Under the pieces are notes generated by a model. It was not told the DNA's origin. It made no database searches and was given only the letters and a program-made list of their open reading frames with translations. Source: Paenibacillus senegalensis JC66 (lineage in GTDB: Bacteria; Bacillota; Bacilli; Paenibacillales; NBRC-103111). Taken from it: a DNA stretch of 64,000 nt. Of this stretch, positions 40,029 through 46,966 are shown piece after piece. The stretch spans positions 1,526,468-1,590,467 of the forward strand of contig NZ_HE610957.1 of NCBI RefSeq assembly GCF_000285515.1. Direction: 5' to 3'. The number at the start of each line of letters is the position of its first letter. Positions within the stretch are counted from its first letter, which is position 1. Made by a program: the position numbers and the translations under genes.

Positions 40029-40389
40029 TTAAGATTTCACCTCCCCCTGCTAAATGCTTAACTGCTTCCCAAGCGGCTTTGCCGTCCTCGTAGCCTAGCG
40101 CGGACGTCCCGCCTTCCGAGTGAAAGAAAACTCCTCCATCAAAACCACTAGTAAATCCAGTTACATAGCTGGGCAATAGATTTAATCTCTCGCTAGCTAT
40201 GTAACTCCTACTCCTACGCAAACGAAACTGACTTTCCAACCATTCAATACCTTTTTCGGCTGCAAGAACTGCTGACAGGCCACAAGCACATTTGGTACTA
40301 ATTTCAAACCAGCCATTTTGCATCGGCTTTAATCCAGTTTTTTCATATGCTTCCTTTACTTGCTCTGGAGCGATTCTATTAATGGTCAT
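40012..40389 (-). CDS. Hypothetical protein, 125 aa
   Basis: MTINRIAPEQVKEAYEKTGL, with a CACGLSAVLAAEKGIEWL segment and the glycine-rich VTGFTSGFDGGVFFHSEGG. This pattern is seen in phage proteins of unknown function encoded beside HTH or early genes. GGGGGAGG supports ATG 40389; the upstream frame overlaps the TGT-like gene. Confidence 0.7.
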   Translation of the reverse strand: MTINRIAPEQVKEAYEKTGLKPMQNGWFEISTKCACGLSAVLAAEKGIEWLESQFRLRRSRSYIASERLNLLPSYVTGFTSGFDGGVFFHSEGGTSALGYEDGKAAWEAVKHLAGGGEILNERNR

Positions 40390-40396
40390 TTGGTGT

Positions 40397-41095
40397 TCAC
40401 CTCCCCCATTTAATCGAGCCAGTACCCACAATAGACCTGATATTAGCTTTTGCACGTTCTATCTTGGCCTCTCTGTCACGTCCGGGAATTGTTTTGGGAT
40501 ATCCGTTTGCGGCTGCCATAATCCAAGTCGAAGAATCTACACTCTCTAAAGATGTACAAGTATTTAAAATCTGCTTGTGGTTCGTTCCCAAAACGTGAAA
40601 GCGAACTCCAGGCTTTCTATTAATGCATTTATTTATCCAATCAACTACTCGCTTCTTATCCTGAATTGGAACCGTACCGCCCAGTGCTATGAAATCCTCC
40701 CCTTTGGATTCGTACCAATCAAGATAAGAAAAATCACTACCGTAGTGGAATACTGGTATCGGATTAAAACCTTCCTCTCGCATGATTTGGTAGTACCTAC
40801 GAGAGATACGGGGATTCCCTATTACGTCAAGAGTTATATATTTCTGAATGACGTGTACATTGCGATTGATGTAACCCATGTAGTCGATAAGGCTAATATT
40901 TCGCTCTTGTGTATATGCGCTGTATGCTCCACTATCTAGTAAGAATTCCGGCACATATCCAATCTCAGCAACGAAGTCAAGCAGTGATCGGTTCCTAAAG
41001 TAAAAATATGAAACTAATAAATGCGGTGGCCTTTCAGCCTTAATGGCTTCTAACTCTGCTGATTGTCGAGCCGATACAGCTAAATATTGCTTAAT
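40397..41095 (-). CDS. TGT/DpdA-like protein (7-deazaguanine transferase superfamily?)
   Basis: The 232-residue frame includes PEFLLDSGAYSAYTQERN, KYITLDVIGNPRISRRYYQI, PIPVFHYGSDFSYLDW, DFIALGGTVPI and VRFHVLGTNHKQIL. These match the TIM-barrel pattern of phage tRNA-guanine-transglycosylase-like proteins: the Asp-Ser-Gly-Ala active-site loop, the VFHYG strand and the GG motif. Any ATG/GTG/TTG start would cut off the first 47 codons, but GGAGGG sits 10 nt before an ATT codon at 41095, so initiation at ATT (as in infC) is proposed. It may insert a modified base in DNA or tRNA; no partner genes are visible nearby. Confidence 0.65.
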   Translation of the reverse strand: MKQYLAVSARQSAELEAIKAERPPHLLVSYFYFRNRSLLDFVAEIGYVPEFLLDSGAYSAYTQERNISLIDYMGYINRNVHVIQKYITLDVIGNPRISRRYYQIMREEGFNPIPVFHYGSDFSYLDWYESKGEDFIALGGTVPIQDKKRVVDWINKCINRKPGVRFHVLGTNHKQILNTCTSLESVDSSTWIMAAANGYPKTIPGRDREAKIERAKANIRSIVGTGSIKWGR

Positions 41096-41116
41096 CGGAT
41101 TTCCACCCTCCCTCTC

Positions 41117-41371
41117 CTAAATCGCTAATTCAGCCACTAACTCCTCAATTTGTTTGCAAATATCCTGCACCCATTCATCCTGACCTGCACACTGGACCGT
41201 GAAGGCCAGCTCCTTTAACTCGTCTAGCCTGCGCACCAACTCCAAGTTTCGGCGTAGCAGCGGCATGATGAGCTGCAGCTCCGTCCAGCCAATGATTAAG
41301 TTGCCGTGCTTGTCGGTAGACATGTAGGCAATCTCAGCAAGTTTACGGTGTACCGGGTGTATGCCGATCAT
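41117..41371 (-). CDS. Hypothetical helical protein, 84 aa
   Basis: IHPVHRKLAEIAYMSTDKHG, TELQLIMPLLRRNLELVRRL, CAGQDEWVQDICKQIEELVA: a helical protein of the type common in Paenibacillus prophages, with no assigned function. It overlaps the excisionase-like gene by 4 nt, so the two are coupled. Confidence 0.75.
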   Translation of the reverse strand: MIGIHPVHRKLAEIAYMSTDKHGNLIIGWTELQLIMPLLRRNLELVRRLDELKELAFTVQCAGQDEWVQDICKQIEELVAELAI

Positions 41372-41559
41372 TGTGAGTGGCCTCCTTGTTCTAATCTAGC
41401 TATCCAGTCTAGGTAAGCTTCTTTGCGAATGCGGCGGCTGTTGCCAGACTTAAAACTTACGATCTCCCCGCTAGTACAGCGCTTATAAACCGTGTTGGGA
41501 TGCCAGCCTACTAGATCGGCAACTTGCTTCACCGTGAGGTTAGTAGGAAGATTGTTCAT
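41368..41559 (-). CDS. Excisionase-like MerR/Xis-type DNA-binding protein
   Basis: A 63-aa winged helix: NLTVKQVADLVGWHPNTVYK followed by CTSGEIVSFKSGNSRRIRKE and AYLDWIARLE. This is the HTH_17/Xis domain. It could direct integrase towards excision or repress a promoter. It is the first gene of the leftward early run downstream of the switch. Confidence 0.85.
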   Translation of the reverse strand: MNNLPTNLTVKQVADLVGWHPNTVYKRCTSGEIVSFKSGNSRRIRKEAYLDWIARLEQGGHSQ

Positions 41560-41596
41560 GAATTTTCTCCTTTCTATTCCCTCTTGATCTGATAAA

Positions 41597-41617
41597 ATGG
41601 TAATTGACGCTTACCAT
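41597..41617. promoter_or_regulatory. Operator-like inverted repeat
   Basis: ATGGTAA-N7-TTACCAT lies between the divergent 41368 and 41644 genes. It is a good candidate operator for either the excisionase-like protein or the phage repressor. Confidence 0.6.
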
Positions 41618-41643
41618 ATTTTTCTAAGAAATGAGGTCATTGA

Positions 41644-41949
41644 ATGAGTGAAACAGGAACGGAGCGATATAATCAGCCTGAAGCATTTGATTATTTGACA
41701 CCCGGAGAACAAGACCGCTTAACTAATTGGATCAAAGAAAATTTGACTTTCAGAGAATCGTTCAATAACAAGCACACGTCATATGGACTGAAGCATGTTT
41801 TTGAAAGAAATGGAGGGTGCTATGTCGGCAATGGAGCATTTAAAGGTGCAATGCTCAAGTGTGGATTCAAAGTTCAAGATACTTCAGAGCTAAACTGGGT
41901 TTTTAATGTTTCTGAAAAATCCAAGGCATTTCAAATGAAAAGAGAATAA
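41644..41949 (+). CDS. Hypothetical protein, 101 aa, rightward
   Basis: EAFDYLTPGEQDRLTNWIKE, SYGLKHVFERNGGCYVGNGA and FKGAMLKCGFKVQDTSELNW. It is flanked by an operator-like repeat and a terminator and reads against the early genes. Probably expressed in the lysogen; a role in superinfection or immunity is inference only. GAGGT precedes ATG by 7 nt. Confidence 0.7.
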   Translation: MSETGTERYNQPEAFDYLTPGEQDRLTNWIKENLTFRESFNNKHTSYGLKHVFERNGGCYVGNGAFKGAMLKCGFKVQDTSELNWVFNVSEKSKAFQMKRE

Positions 41950-41960
41950 AATTTCCACCT

Positions 41961-41989
41961 AAAACCCGTTTTAATTTGAGCGGGTTTTT
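41961..41989 (+). terminator. Terminator after the 41644 gene
   Basis: AAACCCG / CGGGTTT stem with a 12-base loop followed by TTTTA; overlaps the end of the convergent 41971-42132 gene. Confidence 0.75.
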
Positions 41990-42132
41990 ATATCCTCCGT
42001 CACCCTTCTCAACTGTTCTAAATCCTCACTTAGTGCCTTCTTCATCAATTCGTTACTGTTCAATTTGCTGATATGAAGTTCCAAACCATTGCTAACTTCC
42101 TGTAACTTTCGGATGATTTGCTGTTGAGTCAC
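41971..42132 (-). CDS. Small helical protein downstream of the Cro-like gene, 53 aa
   Basis: GTG start overlapping the Cro-like stop (GTGA). TQQQIIRKLQEVSNGLELHI, then MKKALSEDLEQLRRVTEDIK predict a coiled coil. Translated as a coupled second cistron. No family. Confidence 0.65.
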   Translation of the reverse strand: MTQQQIIRKLQEVSNGLELHISKLNSNELMKKALSEDLEQLRRVTEDIKTRSN

Positions 42133-42326
42133 TTCACTACCTCCTTCTCCATGCCAAGCATTTCAGCAATGATAGGCTTCTGCTTCTCGCCCCTTCGTGT
42201 ACCCTTTAGAATCTCGGAAACGTATGGAGTGGACAAATTAAGTTTTTCTGCAATGTCTTTCAAGGTGATTCCTTTTTGAAGCATTAGTTTTCGTGCTTGC
42301 AGACCGAAATCCGAATATTTCTGCAT
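42129..42326 (-). CDS. Cro-like XRE-family regulator
   Basis: A 65-aa protein with a classical helix-turn-helix (GITLKDIAEKLNLSTPYVSE). It is divergent from the CI-like repressor across a 300-bp operator region, the usual lytic counterpart of the switch. The basic EILKGTRRGEKQKP loop fits an XRE domain without dimerisation tail. Confidence 0.87.
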   Translation of the reverse strand: MQKYSDFGLQARKLMLQKGITLKDIAEKLNLSTPYVSEILKGTRRGEKQKPIIAEMLGMEKEVVK

Positions 42327-42371
42327 TCTCTTAACCTCCTTTTACAAAGTTTGTAAAATCAAGCTATAAAG

Positions 42372-42540
42372 TTAGCTAAAAATATTGACATTTTTTAAAT
42401 CTAGATTTAATATATAGACATAGCTAAATAAGACTTTAAAAAGCCTGTTGTGTAGTACATTTCCTTTGCTCCCCAGCGCGAAAATGTATTTGTAAAGGTT
42501 ATATTTTTTATTGTCTTTTTAGCTAACCGAATAGCTTACC
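42372..42540. promoter_or_regulatory. Immunity region: divergent promoters and repeated TTAGCTAA operators
   Basis: TTAGCTAA at 42372-42379 and 42519-42526, with TAGCTAA at 42421-42427 and ATAGCTTA at 42531, are candidate repressor operators. A strong rightward promoter, TTGACA (42386-42391), 17 nt, TAATAT (42409-42414), lies between two of them and drives the CI-like gene with a long leader. A leftward promoter for the Cro-like gene is expected near 42340-42420 but is not clear-cut. Confidence 0.65.
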
Positions 42541-42628
42541 TAGAGTATATTAAAACTACTTTTAAATGTCAACACATAAATTAAAATTAGTTTTAACTTT
42601 TTGTAAGCGAAAGAAAGGAATCGTTGAG

Positions 42629-43048
42629 ATGACCGCTTTTGATCGCTTAAAAGAACTTTGTGATGCACAAGGAATGTCGGTTAATAAACTTGAAGAAAAG
42701 CTTGAATTGAGTAAGAACACATTGTATTCCTGGAAAAAGAATACGCCCAAGGGGACCAACTTAATAAGAGTTGCCGACTATTTCAAGGTTTCCACAGACT
42801 ATCTACTGGGTCGTACCGATGAACCCCATCTTGCCTCAAGTGACGCACCTGAATGGGCTACAACAAAAGATAAGCGTGATCTTGAAAAATACCTTGCCGA
42901 TCCCCAAGGCTTGTTTTACAAAGGTATTGAGTTTTCTGAGGAAGACCGTGCAAAAATGTTAGGTATGCTAGAAGCAATGTTTTGGGAAGCCAAACGGCAG
43001 AATAAAGAGGTTTACAAAAAATCCAGACAGAAGAACATCAAGGAATGA
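42629..43048 (+). CDS. CI-like phage repressor (XRE family)
   Basis: A 139-aa protein with an N-terminal XRE domain (FDRLKELCDAQGMSVNKLEE, LSKNTLYSWKKNTPKGTNLI) and a C-terminal helical oligomerisation-like region. It lacks the Ser-Lys LexA-type peptidase, so RecA-driven self-cleavage is unlikely. The adjacent ImmA-type protease probably inactivates it. ATG 42629 follows AAAGGAATCG; the longer frame to 42566 has no site. Confidence 0.88.
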   Translation: MTAFDRLKELCDAQGMSVNKLEEKLELSKNTLYSWKKNTPKGTNLIRVADYFKVSTDYLLGRTDEPHLASSDAPEWATTKDKRDLEKYLADPQGLFYKGIEFSEEDRAKMLGMLEAMFWEAKRQNKEVYKKSRQKNIKE

Positions 43049-43078
43049 CAACGGTCTGGCCGGCTAGGGGGAGACAAC

Positions 43079-43495
43079 TTGAACATAAGGCGTCGGGCCA
43101 GGAATTTACATCGAAAATATAGGACAAGTTGTCCCTTTACGATTGCAGGCAAGTTGGGCATAACGATTATGTTTCTAGACTTGCCGGAAAACGTAAAGGG
43201 CTATCAGGACAGGATACTCCGCCGAAAGATTATCGTTATCAACGGTAACTTGCCATTTGAAGAGCAACGGTTTATTTGCGCACATGAGCTAGCGCATTTT
43301 AGGCTCCATAAAGACCATAGTCACTACTTTATTACCCGGCATACCGGATTCTCCTTAGGCCGCTATGAGAACCAGGCTGACGAGTTTGCAACCCATTTGC
43401 TCACAGCTGCTGAGGATCCAGACATTGACGAACCATTAGAATGGTATTTGTCCCGCTGCGGTGTACCCAAAGAAATGAGTCGATTCATAATTTAA
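43079..43495 (+). CDS. ImmA/IrrE-type metallopeptidase
   Basis: A 138-aa M78-family peptidase: CAHELAHFRLH gives the HExxH zinc motif, with ENQADEFATHLL supplying the third ligand. In ICEBs1, ImmA cleaves the repressor ImmR to derepress the element. Here it follows the CI-like gene by 30 nt and is likely the anti-repressor. TTG start 43079, with GGGGGAG upstream. Confidence 0.92.
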   Translation: MNIRRRARNLHRKYRTSCPFTIAGKLGITIMFLDLPENVKGYQDRILRRKIIVINGNLPFEEQRFICAHELAHFRLHKDHSHYFITRHTGFSLGRYENQADEFATHLLTAAEDPDIDEPLEWYLSRCGVPKEMSRFII

Positions 43496-43573
43496 AACTT
43501 TTGCGCTTTCCAGCTGCAAGGCTGTTTAAATATACCTATTAACCGAACATATGTTTGAATGGAGGTTGTTGAA

Positions 43574-44719
43574 ATGGCTAGTTTTAGGAAACGGGGATGC
43601 ACCTGCCAAAAAAAGAAGAAGTGTAACTGCGGAGCAACATGGGAATTTAGAATTAATGTAATCGATCCTGCAACCGGGAAAAGACATCAACCGGGTGGGA
43701 GTGGATACAAAACTAAGCCGGAAGCAGAGAAAGCTGCAGCTGAAATGTTGACACAATACAATAAAGGTGATTTGTCAGCATCCGCAAAAATAGAGAATGT
43801 CGAATCCTTCATGAAAAAGTACTTGGATAATGTATTGAAAAACGAGATTGAATTGCAAACTTATGAAGGCAAAATAGCTATTATGGAGAATCATATTTTG
43901 CCGCATTTAGGTAAAATAGGATTGCAAAAACTTACTCCGATGCAAGTTCAAAATTTTATTAACAGTCTCATGGCAAAGAATTTAAGTGCAGGCACTATAA
44001 TCAACATTATGCGATTACTAAACCAGACTCTGAATAAAGCTGTTGAGTGGGGATACGTTGTTAAAAACGTCGCTTCATTGGTTAGTAAACCAACTTATAA
44101 AGTTAAAAAATTCTCAGTTTGGACGAAAGATCAATTTGAGTATTTTCTGAAGAAAAGTAACTCTAGCCGAGTTTACCCATTTTATTTAATAGCCCTTACG
44201 TCCGGCATGCGACCAGGTGAAATAACGGCTCTATCATGGGATCATATTAATTTCAGGAAATCAACGATTCGAGTAGAAAGGACAACCGTGTGGACAAAGG
44301 AGAAGGGGATTTTTATTAAAGAAACTCCAAAAAACGATGCATCAAGAAGGACTATCGCAATCCCCCAAACAACCGTAAACTTTTTAAGGGAATTAAAAGT
44401 ATCTCAGGAACCAAATGAATTGAACCTCATCATACATGGAAGAAAAGGGCCGATTATGTATAACTCCGTACTCAATCAAATCATGAAAGAGGACGTTTCT
44501 AACACCGGACTGCCAATGATAACGCCTCATGACCTTAGACACACTCATGCAACCTACCTATTGTCGCCTCCACCATTTGGACTAGCTCAAGGTTTGAAGG
44601 CGGTATCTGAGAGGTTGGGCCATGCAAAAACATCTACTACGTTGAACACTTATACTCACGTACTCCCCAATATGCAAGAGTCTCTTGCCGAGCAATTAGA
44701 CCAAGCACTTAATCTTTAG
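43574..44719 (+). CDS. int: Tyrosine-family phage integrase
   Basis: A 381-aa recombinase. N-terminal arm-binding domain (with an unusual Cys-rich start, CTCQKKKKCNCG), core-binding SAM-like domain (about 60-150), catalytic domain with Arg in LTSGMRPGEITALSW, HxxR in ITPHDLRHTHATYL and His/Trp-like GHAKTSTTLNTYTHV containing the nucleophile Tyr. Its stop codon lies inside the right attachment repeat. The N-terminal CxC/CxxC-like cluster may bind zinc. GGAGG precedes ATG 43574. Confidence 0.96.
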   Translation: MASFRKRGCTCQKKKKCNCGATWEFRINVIDPATGKRHQPGGSGYKTKPEAEKAAAEMLTQYNKGDLSASAKIENVESFMKKYLDNVLKNEIELQTYEGKIAIMENHILPHLGKIGLQKLTPMQVQNFINSLMAKNLSAGTIINIMRLLNQTLNKAVEWGYVVKNVASLVSKPTYKVKKFSVWTKDQFEYFLKKSNSSRVYPFYLIALTSGMRPGEITALSWDHINFRKSTIRVERTTVWTKEKGIFIKETPKNDASRRTIAIPQTTVNFLRELKVSQEPNELNLIIHGRKGPIMYNSVLNQIMKEDVSNTGLPMITPHDLRHTHATYLLSPPPFGLAQGLKAVSERLGHAKTSTTLNTYTHVLPNMQESLAEQLDQALNL

Positions 44720-44737
44720 TGGGCAAAAAGTGGGCAA
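44719..44737. other. Right prophage boundary repeat (candidate attR core or arm site)
   Basis: GTGGGCAAAAAGTGGGCAA, identical to 1158-1176, beginning on the last base of the integrase stop codon. See the alternative interpretation under the left boundary. Confidence 0.6.
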
Positions 44738-44753
44738 TGCGAATTTTCGCTGA

Positions 44754-44780
44754 AAAAAACCCTTATACTATCGGGCTTTT
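44754..44780. terminator. Weak bidirectional terminator between int and the 44768 gene
   Basis: AAAACCC / GGG-c-TTTT hairpin with a 10-base loop and T-rich flanks on both strands. Confidence 0.5.
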
Positions 44781-45127
44781 CTAATCATATTATAATTGGA
44801 TTCGAACTGGACGCTGGCGCGCAAGGTGTTCTGAATGAGTGCAAATTCAAAATGAATTTCCCCATGGGTCCAGTGGTGCTTGCGTTTCAAAGAAGCCACC
44901 GCCATTTCAGTGAACATTCGAATATGCTCCTTGGATAAGCCTGTTTGCTTAGGCTCCAGCACACCGGATCGGCTCTCTACAGGGAAATGCCTGACTCCGA
45001 ATTTCCCTACCGTATTTTGACGAATTTGAACAAATACAACTCCAGAAGATAAATGCATCAACTCTTCACTGATTTCCTTAAAAACTAGATCTAATTGCTT
45101 GGCCAGAGGAACCCGTTCTAATATCAA
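44768..45127 (-). CDS. Conserved hypothetical host protein whose 3' end abuts the prophage
   Basis: A 119-aa protein (ILERVPLAKQLDLVFKEISE; SSGVVFVQIRQNTVGKFGVR; HWTHGEIHFEFALIQNTLRA) of unknown family, mixed alpha/beta. It ends VQFESNYNM-IRKAR. An alternative ending of the same heptapeptide (FESNYNM-ANLVVRGRR) is found at the left prophage end. The gene is therefore probably the integration target, with the phage supplying a new tail. TTG start 45127 after GGGAGGGG. Confidence 0.7.
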   Translation of the reverse strand: MILERVPLAKQLDLVFKEISEELMHLSSGVVFVQIRQNTVGKFGVRHFPVESRSGVLEPKQTGLSKEHIRMFTEMAVASLKRKHHWTHGEIHFEFALIQNTLRASVQFESNYNMIRKAR

Positions 45128-45499
45128 ATAAACCCCTCCCTCGCTAAATTATGTAAAAATAAGAAAATTAAGCAAGACTTTAGACTCATTATACTGCGAC
45201 CTCCGACTTAGTTCAACAAAAAATTACCAAATTCGCTCAATTTCTCAACGTGAGGATTGCAAAAAAGTCCAATACGTCAAGTCCCACAAGGCTGTAACAC
45301 AAATTACTTGCTCTTTTCATGTGGCATACTGCCGGTCAAGCGAAGCATTTTTTCAGTCTATGGAACCAAAAAAACAACGAAAACAGGTCCCTAGACCTGT
45401 TTTTTGTGAGATTCTTTATAGACCGTTAGTCACTGCAATGCTATAATCCAATTATATACATATTTTTACACTCTTTGTAGATAGGAGGCTGTTACCTGT
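45128..45499. other. 372-bp intergenic region with an orphan terminator-like hairpin
   Basis: Holds a strong hairpin AACAGGTC-CCTA-GACCTGTT followed by TTTTT at 45382-45406, but no open frame before it on the plus strand and none after it on the minus strand. It could end a small RNA or form part of a leader of the chemoreceptor gene. Nothing else is recognised. Confidence 0.4.
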
Positions 45500-46750
45500 A
45501 TGGAGCGTTTTCATTCTATGCCCCTCGGCACCAAGCTGCTCATCGGAGCTTACGTTCTCATTGGCGTCTTCTCCATCCTGCTCCTGCTTCTTTCCAAGCT
45601 GGCTATCTGGCTAAATCTGCTGATCCTTCTTGCAATCGCTTTAACTGCCCTGCCTGCGGTTAAAGCTTTAGAGAGATCACTGACTGCACCTATTGAAGCT
45701 ATGGCTAGAGCCGCCTTAGCCATAACCAAGGGGGATTTCACCCAGCGTATCAAAGTGGATAGCAGCGATGCAGTCGGTGAGTTAGGACATGCTTTTAACA
45801 GCATGACCGACAAGCTCAAGGAAATTTTACAAGAGACGACAACCATTTCGCGCACCGTTTCAGACAAAAATCGCGAGAATTACATCAAGAATCAGAGCCT
45901 GAAGCAGGTGCTTGGACAAGTGACGCTTTCCACCGATGAGCTTGCCTCCGGTGCCAATCAGATCTCCGCAGAAATCTCGGGGATTTCCTCAGCGCTTAAC
46001 GAAATCGAGCAAAGAATGGCCAGTTCCGTGGACGCTTCGCGCGAGATGAACTCCCGTTCCCAGGCAATGGCTGAGCTGATCGCCAAAGGTCAGAGCGCGG
46101 TTGAGAGTCAGAATCACGGCATGCAGAAAAATATTGAAGCAACCTCCCTGGTTTCAACCGCCATTGCACAGTTAGCGGAGCAAGCGGAAGGAATTAACCG
46201 GATTACCAGAACGATATCCGATATCGCCGAGCAGACCAACCTGCTTTCGCTGAACGCTTCTATTGAAGCCGCCCGGGCAGGCGAGCACGGACAAGGCTTT
46301 GCTGTTGTCGCCAATGAAGTGCGCCAATTAGCCGAGGAATCTACTGCGTCAACCAAGGAAGTGTTTGGCCTCGTCCAGGGAATCAGCCGGGAGATCCAGC
46401 AAGCATTGCACCATATTCAGACTAATGAAGAGATCGTTCTTATGCAGAAAGAATTTATTTTGCAAACTGAATCCGTATTCACAGAAATCGTGGACAGCAT
46501 ACGCTTCATCAGCCAATCCATATCCTCATTTGCCGAAGAAAGCGAGTTAATGCTCTCGGGAGCCCGCAGGATCGCTGCAACGATGGAGAACATTGCAGCC
46601 ATCACCCAGCAATCCGCAGCCGGTACCGAAGAAGTATCCGCTTCGATGAACGAACAGATTAATGCAGTTCAAGAGATGCTGCAGCAGGCAGAACAGATGA
46701 CCTCCAACGTGGTCAAGCTTATGCGGACAATCCAAATTTTCAAAATATAA
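45500..46750 (+). CDS. Methyl-accepting chemotaxis protein without extracellular sensor
   Basis: 416 aa. Two adjacent transmembrane helices (about 10-30 and 34-52) leave no periplasmic or extracellular domain. They are followed by HAMP (about 53-105), and a coiled-coil signalling domain with the conserved hairpin tip [23 protein letters not shown]. It would feed CheA/CheW but must sense membrane, redox or cytoplasmic cues. GGAGG precedes ATG 45500. Confidence 0.93.
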   Translation: MERFHSMPLGTKLLIGAYVLIGVFSILLLLLSKLAIWLNLLILLAIALTALPAVKALERSLTAPIEAMARAALAITKGDFTQRIKVDSSDAVGELGHAFNSMTDKLKEILQETTTISRTVSDKNRENYIKNQSLKQVLGQVTLSTDELASGANQISAEISGISSALNEIEQRMASSVDASREMNSRSQAMAELIAKGQSAVESQNHGMQKNIEATSLVSTAIAQLAEQAEGINRITRTISDIAEQTNLLSLNASIEAARAGEHGQGFAVVANEVRQLAEESTASTKEVFGLVQGISREIQQALHHIQTNEEIVLMQKEFILQTESVFTEIVDSIRFISQSISSFAEESELMLSGARRIAATMENIAAITQQSAAGTEEVSASMNEQINAVQEMLQQAEQMTSNVVKLMRTIQIFKI

Positions 46751-46799
46751 CGTCATAATCAATTTCATTTGTTGATTAACGTATTTATATGTTTTATCG

Positions 46800-46849
46800 C
46801 TAAGCCTCATATAGCTGCTTGTATTTCAAATAGCTGCTTATGAGGCTTA
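46800..46849. repeat. Inverted repeat after the chemoreceptor gene
   Basis: TAAGCCTCATA / TATGAGGCTTA arms around 27 bases, with an internal direct repeat TAGCTGCTT. No T-run follows, so termination here would be weak. Confidence 0.5.
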
Positions 46850-46966
46850 CATTATGCACCCACACACCACGTGCTTGGAGTTCTCGTGCGGTGCTGAAAG
46901 GGTTAATGATCTTCGTTAATGTTCTTCAGAGCTGCATACAGACAAATTAGCGCTCTCGAAAACATT

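Larger units (their letters stand above)
1158..44737. mobile_element. Complete temperate siphovirus prophage, about 43.6 kb
   Basis: All modules expected of an HK97-type, long-tailed temperate phage are present in order: tyrosine integrase, immunity switch, replication and recombination genes, HNH-terminase-portal-protease-capsid, connectors, tail with 1571-aa tape measure, fibres, holins and amidase. Nearly all genes read leftward. The exceptions are integrase, repressor, metalloprotease, a moron island and the left-end small-gene module. I see no frameshifted or truncated essential structural gene, so the element could be inducible. A 19-bp direct repeat marks both ends. Confidence 0.96.

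Noticed and set aside
45382-45406. Riboswitch in front of the chemoreceptor gene
   Set aside because: Only the terminator hairpin is present; I could not recognise a conserved aptamer.
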